Positions 53,299 to 61,286 of a stretch of 64,000 nt of DNA are shown here, piece after piece. Every line of letters begins with the position of its first letter. The stretch's first letter is position 1. This DNA is from Tissierellia bacterium. GTDB taxonomy: Bacteria; Bacillota; Clostridia; Tissierellales; Tissierellaceae. The DNA lies in contig JAAYTL010000118.1 of NCBI GenBank assembly GCA_012518035.1, positions 1 to 64,000 of the forward strand. The letters run 5' to 3'. The notes below the pieces were generated by a model, which worked only from the letters and a program-made list of their open reading frames with translations, was not told the DNA's origin and did not search any database. Position numbers and translations under genes: made by a program.

Positions 53299-53724
53299 CT
53301 ATTTAACAACTAATACTGATGTCTTAATATAATGGATAACTTTATCTGATACACTACCTAGAAGGGTTCTTGAGAAAACCCCTAATCCTCTACTTCCCAT
53401 TACCACCAAATCAAATCCTTCTTCTTCTGCATATTTTACAACTTCGTTAGCTGGGTCTCCTCTCTTATATAAGGCCTCAACCTTTCCTGGGTAATCCTCG
53501 AAGTGTAGCATTTGTTTTTCTAGTAGCTTTCTACTTTGACTTAAAAGACTTCTTTCCATATCCTTGTAAAAATCCTTATTATGAATATATTTATAGTCCT
53601 GCATGGGGCGAATTACATTTAGGATAGTGATGTCGCTGTTAAACTTTGACCCTATTTCCTTAGCCTTTAATAGGGCTTTGATTGAATACTCGGATCCATC
53701 GACTGCCACTAAAATCTTATTCAT
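53299..53724 (-). CDS. Universal stress protein A family, ATP-binding type
   Basis: Single UspA domain of 141 residues with KILVAVDGSEYSIKAL at the N-terminus and the ATP-binding ending VVMGSRGLGVF with LLGSVSDKVI (G-2x-G-9x-G-S). Cytoplasmic stress-linked protein of unclear biochemical role. The ATG at 53724 (MNKILVAV) follows GGGGAGGTATGGTCT; an ATG-containing frame upstream to 53745 would cover that site. Monocistronic, ended by a strong terminator. Confidence 0.92.
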   Translation of the reverse strand: MNKILVAVDGSEYSIKALLKAKEIGSKFNSDITILNVIRPMQDYKYIHNKDFYKDMERSLLSQSRKLLEKQMLHFEDYPGKVEALYKRGDPANEVVKYAEEEGFDLVVMGSRGLGVFSRTLLGSVSDKVIHYIKTSVLVVK

Positions 53725-53818
53725 AGACCATACCTCCCCTATCAATTATTACCGTTAAGATATTATCAATTTATTTATACCCATTTTCCCCTTAAATAAT
53801 TGACCATATAGCCTTTTT

Positions 53819-53848
53819 TTGATATTATTACCACTAGGCAGTTATATA
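53819..53848 (+). promoter_or_regulatory. Candidate promoter of the degV-type gene
   Basis: TTGATA (53819-53824), an 18-bp spacer and TATATA (53843-53848) precede the DegV gene by about 45 bases. Confidence 0.4.
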
Positions 53849-53892
53849 TTTTAGGAAAATATCATGGTAGGGATCTAGAAAGGACTATTAAG

Positions 53893-54744
53893 ATGAGTAA
53901 AATAATATTGAGCGCTGATAGTATTTGTGATTTAAATCAGGAGCTTATTGAAAAGTATAATATACATACAACACCATACACCATCGTCATTGGTGAGAAT
54001 ACATATAAGGACAATGTGGACATTACCCCATCTGATATCTATAAGGCATACTGGGAAGAAGGAATCTTACCGAAAACAGCATCAATAAACGTAGGTGAAT
54101 ATTACAATTATTTTAAACCTTGGGTGGATGATGGTTACGAGATTATTCATATTACCCTGGCCAGTGTCTTAACTAGTAGTTATAATAACTGTAACTTGGC
54201 TGCTACTGATTTAGATGGAGTACATATTATAGATTCCCAGAATCTTTCAGTTGGGACAGGCCTCTTAGTTTTGAAGGCCGCTGAACTGATAGAGGAAGGA
54301 CTTGGGGCCCAGGAAATCGTAGAGAGATTAAAGAAACATAGGGAAAAAATACTTATGAGCTTTATATTAGATAACTTGGAGTTTCTACATGCAGGCGGCC
54401 GATGTTCCAAGATTACTTCACTGAGCTCTAGTGTATTAAAGATTAAACCAGTTATAAACGTAGATAATTTATCAGGTTCCATGTCCCCAGGTAGCAAATA
54501 TAGGGGAAATTTGGACAAGTCCATCGTAAAGTACATAAAAAACAAGATTTCTTCTTATGAGAATATAAATGATGAGAAGATATTTATAGTACACTCTGGA
54601 ATAGATGATTCCTATATAGATTTAGCTAAGGAAACAATTAAGAAGATGATGGATTTTAAGGAAATCCATATTACAAGAGCTAGCTGTACTATTTCCAGTC
54701 ATTGCGGACCAAATACATTGGGTATAGCGTTTGAAACTAAATAA
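53893..54744 (+). CDS. DegV family fatty-acid-binding protein
   Basis: Matches DegV/FakB: ILSADSICDLNQELIEKYNI at the N-terminus, with the lipid head-group threonine/serine regions LPKTASINVGEYYNYF, HITLASVLTSSYNN and IIDSQNLSVGTGLLVL. FakB-type members present fatty acids to FakA kinase for phospholipid synthesis; fakA is not in the window. Length 283 residues is normal. AAAGGACTATTAAG precedes the ATG. Monocistronic with a terminator directly after. Confidence 0.92.
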   Translation: MSKIILSADSICDLNQELIEKYNIHTTPYTIVIGENTYKDNVDITPSDIYKAYWEEGILPKTASINVGEYYNYFKPWVDDGYEIIHITLASVLTSSYNNCNLAATDLDGVHIIDSQNLSVGTGLLVLKAAELIEEGLGAQEIVERLKKHREKILMSFILDNLEFLHAGGRCSKITSLSSSVLKIKPVINVDNLSGSMSPGSKYRGNLDKSIVKYIKNKISSYENINDEKIFIVHSGIDDSYIDLAKETIKKMMDFKEIHITRASCTISSHCGPNTLGIAFETK

Positions 54745-54749
54745 AATAT

Positions 54750-54776
54750 AAGCGTAGGAATCCTCCTACGCTTTTT
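54750..54776 (+). terminator. Intrinsic terminator after the DegV gene
   Basis: AAGCGTAGGA and TCCTACGCTT form a 10-bp stem with a four-base loop, followed by TTT, right after the stop. Confidence 0.88.
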
Positions 54777-54818
54777 CATCATTGCCTAATATGAATTCAA
54801 TTACTTATAGGCCAAATA

Positions 54819-55364
54819 TTACTCATTGAACTCTTCCTTTAATATTGCGTAGCTTTTTAAGTCAATTGCCACACCATTCTTGATAATATCTTGTCTCCGT
54901 GTGCCTTCATACTTCATTCCTATTTTTTCCATTACTTTGTAGGAAGCCACATTGCTTTCCATGGCTAATGCGTATATCCTATTTAAATTCAGCTCTTTAA
55001 ATCCAAAGGCTAAAAGAGCCCTTGATGCTTCAGTACAATAACCCTTACTCCAATAAGGAACTCCAATCCAGTAGACTAGTTCTGCTTTCCTGTGAGTATT
55101 ATTTATATGTAATCCTACTGTACCTACTAATTCATTGTCTTCCTTCTTCACTATGGCATATATAATCCCTTTCTTATTAATAAAGATATCCTTGTGCATA
55201 TTAATCCATGCTTCCGCCATCCCATCCTCATATGGATGTGGTACATTTAAAGTTGTTTCGGCAACTTTTGGATCACCTGCTAATTCTCTTACTCTACTAG
55301 AATCACGTAGTTCAAATGGTCTTAATTGTAATCTATCTGTATTGATTATTGGTTGTTTACACAT
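54819..55364 (-). CDS. GNAT acetyltransferase, RimJ/RimL type
   Basis: The sequence begins IINTDRLQLRPFELRD as in ribosomal-protein N-acetyltransferases, with the acetyl-CoA segment YWIGVPYWSKGYCTEASRAL and the ending NVASYKVMEKIGMKYEG. It acetylates an unknown amine, protein N-terminus or small molecule. The ATG at 55364 is preferred (AGGGGATATAGAA upstream; it places the domain start properly); the ORF also extends to an ATG at 55409. No operon partners. Confidence 0.87.
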   Translation of the reverse strand: MCKQPIINTDRLQLRPFELRDSSRVRELAGDPKVAETTLNVPHPYEDGMAEAWINMHKDIFINKKGIIYAIVKKEDNELVGTVGLHINNTHRKAELVYWIGVPYWSKGYCTEASRALLAFGFKELNLNRIYALAMESNVASYKVMEKIGMKYEGTRRQDIIKNGVAIDLKSYAILKEEFNE

Positions 55365-55462
55365 TTCTATATCCCCTATTTTATTAGATTTGTGATTAAT
55401 AGACTCCATTACTCACCGTTGATAATAAAGAATTTACTAGTCGCACTTGTCTCTTACTAGAT

Positions 55463-56314
55463 CTATTCATTATACAAGGTGACCTTGATTATCTGAGGTC
55501 TGTTGAAGATTCTTATGGGAATTATACTATTACCTAGTCCTCTGCTAACGTACATGGTTGAATCTTCAACTGTATAAGGTCCACTTGAGTACTTGGGGAA
55601 AATTCCCTGGTCTGGTGCTATTAACCCACCTAAGCCTGGTATTCTAAACTGGCCTCCATGAGCATGTCCAGAAAATATCATGTCAACACCATAAGAAGCG
55701 TATATATCGATTAACTCTGGTCTATGGGACAGAAGAATTTGAAAAGTATCATAATCGACTAAGCTTGACAAATGCTCTTCTAAATTGGCTGTAATTACAC
55801 CATCTAGGTAACTCCTTGTAAGGAAATTAGGGTCCGATAGACCTAAAATTTCTAATGCACTATTTCCCTTAACTAATCCTACCTTAGTATCATCAAGGAC
55901 TACTACACCTAGGTCTATCAATCCACTATGTATGTCTTCATACTTCCCTAACCAGGCCTCATGGTTACCAGAAACATAATAGACTGGAGCGATTTCCATT
56001 GCACCTTCAATAAAGGTAAGGGCTTGACCTAAGTTATACCTTCTCCTATCTATTAAATCCCCTGTAATTACTATAAGATCCGGTTCAGTTGAGCTAAGCT
56101 TGTCTAAAAGATACTTTTGGTTCTTTCCGAAGGATTTATTATGTAAATCAGAAATATGGGCTATGGTAAGCTCATTAAAACCTTTAGGTACTTTGCTACT
56201 CTTATAGATGAAGCTAGAAATTACTATATGGTTATTTTGCCAAAAACAAAACACAATCATGAGTATGATGATACTTATTAAGATTGGCATCCTCCTAATT
56301 CTCCTGGACTTCAT
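55463..56314 (-). CDS. Membrane-anchored metallophosphoesterase (YkuE/YaeI type)
   Basis: An N-terminal membrane helix (about residues 10-27) precedes a calcineurin-like domain with the full metal motif set: IAHISDLHNKSFG (DxH), VITGDLIDRR (GDxxDR), YVSGNHEAW (GNHE), ILLSHRPE and FSGHAHGGQF (GHxH). Relatives hydrolyse lipid-linked or cell-wall phosphoesters; the substrate here is unknown. GGAAGTGTTATTAAT precedes the ATG. It follows the ABC-F gene by 40 bases and could share its transcript. Confidence 0.92.
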   Translation of the reverse strand: MKSRRIRRMPILISIIILMIVFCFWQNNHIVISSFIYKSSKVPKGFNELTIAHISDLHNKSFGKNQKYLLDKLSSTEPDLIVITGDLIDRRRYNLGQALTFIEGAMEIAPVYYVSGNHEAWLGKYEDIHSGLIDLGVVVLDDTKVGLVKGNSALEILGLSDPNFLTRSYLDGVITANLEEHLSSLVDYDTFQILLSHRPELIDIYASYGVDMIFSGHAHGGQFRIPGLGGLIAPDQGIFPKYSSGPYTVEDSTMYVSRGLGNSIIPIRIFNRPQIIKVTLYNE

Positions 56315-56354
56315 ATTAATAACACTTCCATTTTATTATTAGTAGAACTTTCTT

Positions 56355-57995
56355 TTATAGTAAGGACTTCAAATCCCTTAATTTTGTTAGGAGTTCATAG
56401 TACTCCTGGTCTAATACTTCTATTTCCTCACTATTAGATTCTATAGATAACTTACCTATCACTTCTGAAATCCGTGTTTCAAGTACCATGATTCTTTTTT
56501 TTATTTCTTCTTTATCCTGTGACTTATCTATTCTTTCTAGAAATTCTTCATATCTACCCTTGAACATATGAATCTTATGATTCTCTATTGTCATAATATG
56601 ATCTGCAATTGAACTGATAAATCTTCTATCATGGGAAACAAATAATAGCGTTTTATCATATTCCTTCAATAGGGATTCTATTGCTTCAAGGGAGTCTACA
56701 TCCAGATAGTTTGTGGGTTCATCTAATATAAGTAAGTTGTTGTCTTGTAGTATTAGCTTAGCAAAAGATACCTTGACTAGTTCTCCTCCACTTAAAACAC
56801 TAACTTTTTTATATACTGTATCCCCCTTAAATAGTAACCTTGCTAGAATCAATCTTGCTAAATTCTCAGGATAAAAACTCGTATTCATCACGTTTTCAAG
56901 AATATTTAAATCTTGGTCTAAAATATCCATGTCTTGACTAAAATATCCAATCCTAGCCTTTTGTGCAATTTTAATTCCTTCTTCTTTATTGATAATCATC
57001 TTAATTAGGGTACTTTTACCAGATCCATTGGGTCCTAATAGGGCTACCTTGTTACCATTATAGATAGTAAAATCTGCATCCTTAAATATAATCTTATCCT
57101 CGAACTTCTTATTAATATCCTGTCCTTCAATTATAATTCGACTATAAAGATTACTAGAACCCAACATCTCAATCTTGATTTTTCTAGCTTCTATGGGATT
57201 ATCCTTCTCTTCTAAGTGTTCAATTCTCTTTCTTAGATTATTTATTTTCTTTTCAAGGTTTGCCTTTGATTTTTGTCCCCCCATCTTATGAAGTCTTGCT
57301 TCTGAAATTCCCATTCTCTTTGGTGGTCCTTTAATACTTAGAGATTTTTGTCGAGTGTCTTGGATGATGGCTTCAAGTCTTTTCTTCTCATTTATATACT
57401 GATTATACTCAAATAAGGCCCTTTCTCTTTCGTCTTCTTTCTGCTTCCGATAATCTGTATAATTACCATTATAAACTTTTATCTTAGCATTCTCTACTTC
57501 AATAATCTTATTGCATAACTTATCAAGTAAATCTCTATCGTGGGATATGATGATCAGGGTTCCCTTGTATTCATTCAGTCTTTCTTCTAATAGTCTTATT
57601 CCATCTATATCCAGATTACTAGTAGGTTCATCAGCAAATATTATTTCACTATCCTTATCCAAGGCTTGAGCTAGTTTAAATCTTGTCTTTTCCCCACCAC
57701 TCATATTATCATTCCAGGTACTTGCTACTCTAAACTTAGAAGACATTTCGCTGCTGATATTCTTGTGATCAGGCCTACCAGATTGAGAAATATAGACAAA
57801 TTCTCCAAGGAGTTTTACCCGACCTTCATCAGGATTTATTCTTTGGCTAAGAATGTCTATCAAGGTTGTTTTACCTGCACCATTTAAACCAACTATGCCA
57901 ATACGGTCACCTAGGTATATCTTTAATTCGTCTATATCTAAAATTAGCTTGTATCCATAGAATTTCTTAACCTTATTTAATTCAAGTAATAACAT
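56355..57995 (-). CDS. ABC-F ribosome-protection ATPase (VmlR/Vga/CplR-like)
   Basis: Soluble twin-ATPase protein: first domain GLNGAGKTT, MSGGEKTR, IIFADEPTSNLD; second domain GPNGSGKSTL, LSGGELVK, LLILDEPTNYLD. It has no membrane domain. The interdomain linker (about 190-290) holds KGPPKRMGISEARLHKM, a stretch shared with Vga/VmlR/MsrA-type resistance ABC-Fs, and a charged C-terminal extension follows the second domain. At 546 residues it is VmlR-sized. Such proteins dislodge pleuromutilins, lincosamides and streptogramin A from ribosomes; resistance here is inferred. A 250-nt structured leader with SD-masking hairpin precedes it. Confidence 0.88.
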   Translation of the reverse strand: MLLLELNKVKKFYGYKLILDIDELKIYLGDRIGIVGLNGAGKTTLIDILSQRINPDEGRVKLLGEFVYISQSGRPDHKNISSEMSSKFRVASTWNDNMSGGEKTRFKLAQALDKDSEIIFADEPTSNLDIDGIRLLEERLNEYKGTLIIISHDRDLLDKLCNKIIEVENAKIKVYNGNYTDYRKQKEDERERALFEYNQYINEKKRLEAIIQDTRQKSLSIKGPPKRMGISEARLHKMGGQKSKANLEKKINNLRKRIEHLEEKDNPIEARKIKIEMLGSSNLYSRIIIEGQDINKKFEDKIIFKDADFTIYNGNKVALLGPNGSGKSTLIKMIINKEEGIKIAQKARIGYFSQDMDILDQDLNILENVMNTSFYPENLARLILARLLFKGDTVYKKVSVLSGGELVKVSFAKLILQDNNLLILDEPTNYLDVDSLEAIESLLKEYDKTLLFVSHDRRFISSIADHIMTIENHKIHMFKGRYEEFLERIDKSQDKEEIKKRIMVLETRISEVIGKLSIESNSEEIEVLDQEYYELLTKLRDLKSLL

Positions 57996-57999
57996 AAAA

Positions 58000-58020
58000 T
58001 CCTCCTTTTTTCTAGGAGGA
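58000..58020 (-). promoter_or_regulatory. Shine-Dalgarno-sequestering hairpin of the ABC-F gene
   Basis: TCCTCC and GGAGGA pair perfectly around a nine-base A-rich loop. GGAGGA is the ribosome site, four bases before the ATG, so the hairpin would block translation. Confidence 0.68.
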
Positions 58021-58117
58021 TAGTATTCTTAACAATAACTCTATTAGTATGAGAAGTAAGTCAACAAAATTGTTGACTTTTTTTAATAGCAAGTTATTAT
58101 AGCTGTTGATACTATCC
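58018..58117 (-). repeat. Nested inverted repeat in the ABC-F leader
   Basis: Four pairs of arms are complementary in nested order (minus strand): GGATAGTAT/ATACTATCC, AATAACT/AGTTATT, CTATTA/TAATAG and AAGTCAACAA/TTGTTGACTT. The outer right arm shares its last three bases (TCC) with the sequence that masks the ribosome site, so the two structures exclude each other in part. Confidence 0.78.
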
Positions 58118-58206
58118 ACCTATATAATGCATAAGAAACAGGTAAAAGAATCATTAAAATAATGATTCATGCCGATATCTTGTTAATCTTCTAATAGTAA
58201 AGTGGA

Positions 58207-58218
58207 TTATATGAACAT
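58207..58218 (-). CDS. Candidate three-codon leader ORF (M-F-I) upstream of the ABC-F gene
   Basis: ATG TTC ATA TAA begins at 58218, about 30 nt from the predicted transcript start. Purine-rich AAGAGG, AAAGG and CAAGG lie upstream, the nearest (CAAGG) about ten bases from the ATG. A very short leader peptide would fit an antibiotic-sensing switch, but an ATG this short could also arise by chance. A second possible ORF of 16 codons starts at 58170 without a clear ribosome site. Confidence 0.4.
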   Translation of the reverse strand: MFI

Positions 58219-58253
58219 TCTATAAATACCTTGCCTTTCCTCTTGATAATTTA

Positions 58254-58281
58254 ATTATATCATCATTATATTTAGTGTCAA
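58254..58281 (-). promoter_or_regulatory. Consensus sigma-A promoter of the ABC-F gene
   Basis: Perfect TTGACA (58281-58276) and perfect TATAAT (58259-58254) separated by 16 bp on the minus strand, right behind the selO stop. Confidence 0.85.
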
Positions 58282-58304
58282 TTAGTGATTATCAAGCACT
58301 AACT

Positions 58305-59768
58305 CTAGGTTCCACAAAAGGTTCTATAATTTCTATTGGGATTGGGGTCAAGTTGGGCATACTTTTCCTGCTGGCAAGTATAGCCGTAAGGGTTAGATAA
58401 GGCTTCTAAAAGTTCCTCCATAACCCTTAATTCTCCCTTATTAACTGCTGCATCTAGGGCTTCTTCAACCCTATAATTTCTAGGTATTATAGCTGGATTA
58501 TTTCCCTTCATCTGCCTTACCCTCTCTGCCTTTGGTTTGCCTTCCTTAGCTAATCTTGACTCCCACCTTCCCTTCCATTGGGAAAACTCTTCACTTGCAA
58601 AAAGCTCCATACCAGATAAGTCATCAATGCTTAGGGCCCTAAAGGTATTTGTAAAGTCTGCCCTATACTTCTTCATCAAGGATAACAAGTCCATAATTAT
58701 GGACTCATCACCTGATTCTGCCTCAAATATACCTAATTTCCTTCTCATTCCATCTATCCACAAGTCATTATAGGTATGCGTGAAGTCTACTATAGCCTCA
58801 TTTGCTAATTCTAAGGCCCTATCAGCATCATCATGGATAAGGGGAAGGAGGGTCTCAGCGAATCTAGCTAAATTCCAGGCTGCAATCATAGGTTGATTGC
58901 CATAGGCATATCTACCTTGTCTATCGATTGAAGAAAAGACTGTAGCAGGATTATAGGCATCCATAAAGGCGCAAGGTCCATAATCAATGGTTTCTCCGCT
59001 AATAGCCATGTTGTCTGTATTCATAACCCCATGGATAAAACCCACTAGCTGCCATTTTGCAATTAAGGTTGCCTGTTTCTTGACAACCTCCTTGAGAAAT
59101 TTTAGATATCTATTGTCTCCAACTTCTATAATATCAGGGAAATGTCTCTCTATGGTGTAGTCAGCAAGTTCCTTTAGTTCTCCTAGGCTTTCATAGGTGC
59201 TAATATACTGGAAGGTTCCGACCCTGATATGACTTGAAGCGACCCTGGTTAAAATTGCACCAGCTAAAGGTTGCTCCCTTAGGATCACCTCTCCTGTAGT
59301 TACCACTGCCAGGCTCCTGCTAGAGGGAATGCCTAGCTTATGCATTGCTTCACTGATGATGTATTCCCTAAGCATGGGTCCTAGAGCTGCCCTCCCATCC
59401 CCTCCACGAGAATAGGGAGTCCTGCCTGATCCTTTCAATTGAATATCATATCGCTTACCCTTAGGAGTGATATGCTCTCCCAGTAATAGGGCCCGCCCAT
59501 CACCTAACATAGTAAAGTGGCCAAATTGATGGCCAGCATAGGCTTGGGCAATAGGTAACCCACCCTCTGGAATCCTATTCCCAGATAAAACACTTACTCC
59601 CTCTTCGCTTTTTAACCCATCTATATTAAGTCCTAATTCTCCTACTAACTCTTCATTCAAAACCACTATCTTTGGGGCCTTAACTGGGTTTAGTCTTATC
59701 CTAGAAAATAGGTTTGGACTTAAATTTACATAGGTGTTTTGAAAGTTCCACCCCATATTATTATTCAT
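58305..59768 (-). CDS. selO: Protein adenylyltransferase SelO (YdiU)
   Basis: Pseudokinase-fold enzyme that transfers AMP to protein hydroxyls. Signature regions: [20 protein letters not shown] (quoted to 20), [36 protein letters not shown] and the catalytic loop [16 protein letters not shown] with DYGPCAFMD. The C-terminus ends FCGT, close to the Cys-x-x tail typical of bacterial members. The ATG at 59768 has AAGG about eight bases upstream; an ATG at 59777 is directly on that site. The gene appears to be transcribed on its own; a redox link is known only for other SelO proteins. Confidence 0.93.
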   Translation of the reverse strand: MNNNMGWNFQNTYVNLSPNLFSRIRLNPVKAPKIVVLNEELVGELGLNIDGLKSEEGVSVLSGNRIPEGGLPIAQAYAGHQFGHFTMLGDGRALLLGEHITPKGKRYDIQLKGSGRTPYSRGGDGRAALGPMLREYIISEAMHKLGIPSSRSLAVVTTGEVILREQPLAGAILTRVASSHIRVGTFQYISTYESLGELKELADYTIERHFPDIIEVGDNRYLKFLKEVVKKQATLIAKWQLVGFIHGVMNTDNMAISGETIDYGPCAFMDAYNPATVFSSIDRQGRYAYGNQPMIAAWNLARFAETLLPLIHDDADRALELANEAIVDFTHTYNDLWIDGMRRKLGIFEAESGDESIIMDLLSLMKKYRADFTNTFRALSIDDLSGMELFASEEFSQWKGRWESRLAKEGKPKAERVRQMKGNNPAIIPRNYRVEEALDAAVNKGELRVMEELLEALSNPYGYTCQQEKYAQLDPNPNRNYRTFCGT

Positions 59769-59842
59769 TAAATTCATTCCTTTATTTATAATCTATAACT
59801 TATTATCTACATACAGCTAAATAATATTAGTATCTTTGGATT

Positions 59843-59869
59843 AGAAAAGGCTAAGGTAATCCTTAGCCT
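59843..59869 (-). terminator. Intrinsic terminator after the DUF1801 gene
   Basis: AGGCTAAGG and CCTTAGCCT form a nine-bp stem with a four-base loop, followed on the minus strand by TTTTC, at the stop of the DUF1801 gene. Confidence 0.85.
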
Positions 59870-60236
59870 ATCTCCAAAACTTGGTATGGCCTGCCTTGTC
59901 TTGAATATTGAATTCAATAATTTTCCTTAATAAGTCATAGTCCACTTCCATTTTAAAAGGTATACGAAAGAGCTCCTTGGAACGACTATATCCAGCCTTA
60001 TTAATTTCATTAGTGAATCTATCCAAAGCCACCCTTTCAGGAGCAACGGAAATATGATGTTTAGCCCTACTAAAGCCAATGATAAAAGTTCCTTCATGGG
60101 TAAACATAGGCTGGTTCCAGGCAATCCTTGACTGTAATTGAGGGAATGTCTCTGAAATCCAGTCGAAAATCTCCTCAAATCTCTTCCGCTTGTCTAAGTC
60201 GTCGATAGTCATTAAATAATCATTTAGGGTTTCCAT
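59868..60236 (-). CDS. DUF1801 (YdhG/Fra-like) small protein
   Basis: The 122-residue protein fits DUF1801: FPQLQSRIAWNQPMF, IIGFSRAKHHISVAPE and a final IIEFNIQDKAGHTKFW. The family shares its fold with frataxin-like proteins, and Bacillus YdhG (Fra) has been described as an iron chaperone; the assignment to iron handling is only by family. TAGGAGAAAAAT precedes the ATG. It stands alone between aspartate dehydrogenase and selO. Confidence 0.85.
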   Translation of the reverse strand: METLNDYLMTIDDLDKRKRFEEIFDWISETFPQLQSRIAWNQPMFTHEGTFIIGFSRAKHHISVAPERVALDRFTNEINKAGYSRSKELFRIPFKMEVDYDLLRKIIEFNIQDKAGHTKFWR

Positions 60237-60311
60237 ATTTTTCTCCTATTTCTTATACTTACTTTCTTAGATTTTACCCAAAACTGGAGGAAATAAATAC
60301 ATAGATTCAAA

Positions 60312-61118
60312 TTAAAAAGTAATAGGTGAAGCCATCCTCTTGAGTAGGGAAATGACACTCCAAGCAGCAAGAGTACTTGATTTGGGATTTTCTGGTGATG
60401 GTTTTGATTCTATATCTACAAGGACTGAAACCGTGTCGCCTTCCAGCCTAATACTGTGCCTATTACTTTTCATTCCTGGCACACTCCTTATAACCACCTT
60501 AGTCTTATCAACGCCAACGCTGGATAGGGCAGTAGCCACTGCTACATTAATGTTTTTGGGAAATACCTTTATGGCCTCCCTAGCAGTACCTGTAAACACC
60601 TCTTCTACATCCACTTCAGAAAGGGTTCTACCCTTTAAGAATGGTGCTCCATTTAAGGACTTTGGTGCCTTTTCAGTCAATATTTCAACCCTAGCATCCT
60701 CCATAAGTATAGCCGAATTTAATACATCAAATCCTCCCACAGCTCCAGAAGCTAGATGAACCCTAGCCTGGTTTTCTCTCGCTAGCTCTTCTACCTTTTT
60801 ATAGAAGTCATCATCAGCAAAGGCTCCTACAGACAAGACTATGAGGTTGATTCCCTTTGCCAGGATTTCAAGAGCCATCTCCTTAATTGCACTAGGTGAT
60901 GCTGCCTCTATAATATAGTCTGGCCTATCTTCTAGCATCTCTTCTAAGGTCTTGTAGGCCTTGGTCTTAATTTCATTAGCCAACTTATAGGCATTCTCAT
61001 AGTCTCCACTCAAGACGCCAGCTAACTCATAGTCCTGGTAAAGGTCTCCTGCTACAGTTCTTCCAATAATACCTCCTAGGGAACCACTTCCAATGATCCC
61101 TAACCTAACTTTTGCCAT
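60312..61118 (-). CDS. nadX: L-aspartate dehydrogenase (NadX-like)
   Basis: NAD(P)-dependent enzyme producing iminoaspartate/oxaloacetate from aspartate. The N-terminal Rossmann loop is LGIIGSGSLGGIIG; conserved parts include EAASPSAIKEM, HLASGAVGGFDVL, VFPKNINVAVATALSSVG and the catalytic histidine in KSNRHSIRLEG. The start at 61118 has GAGGAGAGATTGG upstream; an extra five-residue start at 61133 is on that site. 268 residues. nadA and nadC are not adjacent, so the product could serve NAD synthesis from elsewhere or aspartate catabolism. Confidence 0.9.
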   Translation of the reverse strand: MAKVRLGIIGSGSLGGIIGRTVAGDLYQDYELAGVLSGDYENAYKLANEIKTKAYKTLEEMLEDRPDYIIEAASPSAIKEMALEILAKGINLIVLSVGAFADDDFYKKVEELARENQARVHLASGAVGGFDVLNSAILMEDARVEILTEKAPKSLNGAPFLKGRTLSEVDVEEVFTGTAREAIKVFPKNINVAVATALSSVGVDKTKVVIRSVPGMKSNRHSIRLEGDTVSVLVDIESKPSPENPKSSTLAAWSVISLLKRMASPITF

Positions 61119-61244
61119 CCAATCTCTCCTCATCTAAAATAATATTGAATAATTACACTTCGAACACAATAAATATGTGCTTAACCTTACCTATATTATA
61201 TACCCTTGTACAAAAAATTTAATGAAATTCTAATATTTATCAAA

Positions 61245-61280
61245 TTAAAAAGACCCTAGATGGATAGCATCTAAGGTCTC
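61245..61280 (-). terminator. Intrinsic terminator after the anti-sigma gene
   Basis: AGACCTTAGATG pairs with CATCTAGGGTCT on the minus strand (one mismatch) around CTATC, followed by TTTTTAATTT, directly after the stop. Confidence 0.88.
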
Positions 61281-61286
61281 TACTAA

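Larger units (their letters stand above)
57996..58247 (-). promoter_or_regulatory. Structured 5' leader of the ABC-F gene (candidate antibiotic-responsive attenuator)
   Basis: About 250 nt from the predicted start site (near 58247) to the ATG at 57995. In order it contains a three-codon ORF (58218-58207), a weak hairpin at 58168-58148 followed by TTTT, a nested inverted repeat of about 100 nt (58117-58018) and a Shine-Dalgarno hairpin (58020-58000). Leaders of this kind control many antibiotic-resistance ABC-F genes by ribosome stalling. The mechanism here is inferred. Confidence 0.65.

Noticed and set aside
58057-58084. Plus-strand intrinsic terminator: AAGTCAACAA/TTGTTGACTT stem followed by a T-tract.
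   Set aside because: No plus-strand gene exists upstream of it. The hairpin is more sensibly the inner stem of the minus-strand ABC-F leader, although it may block antisense transcription.
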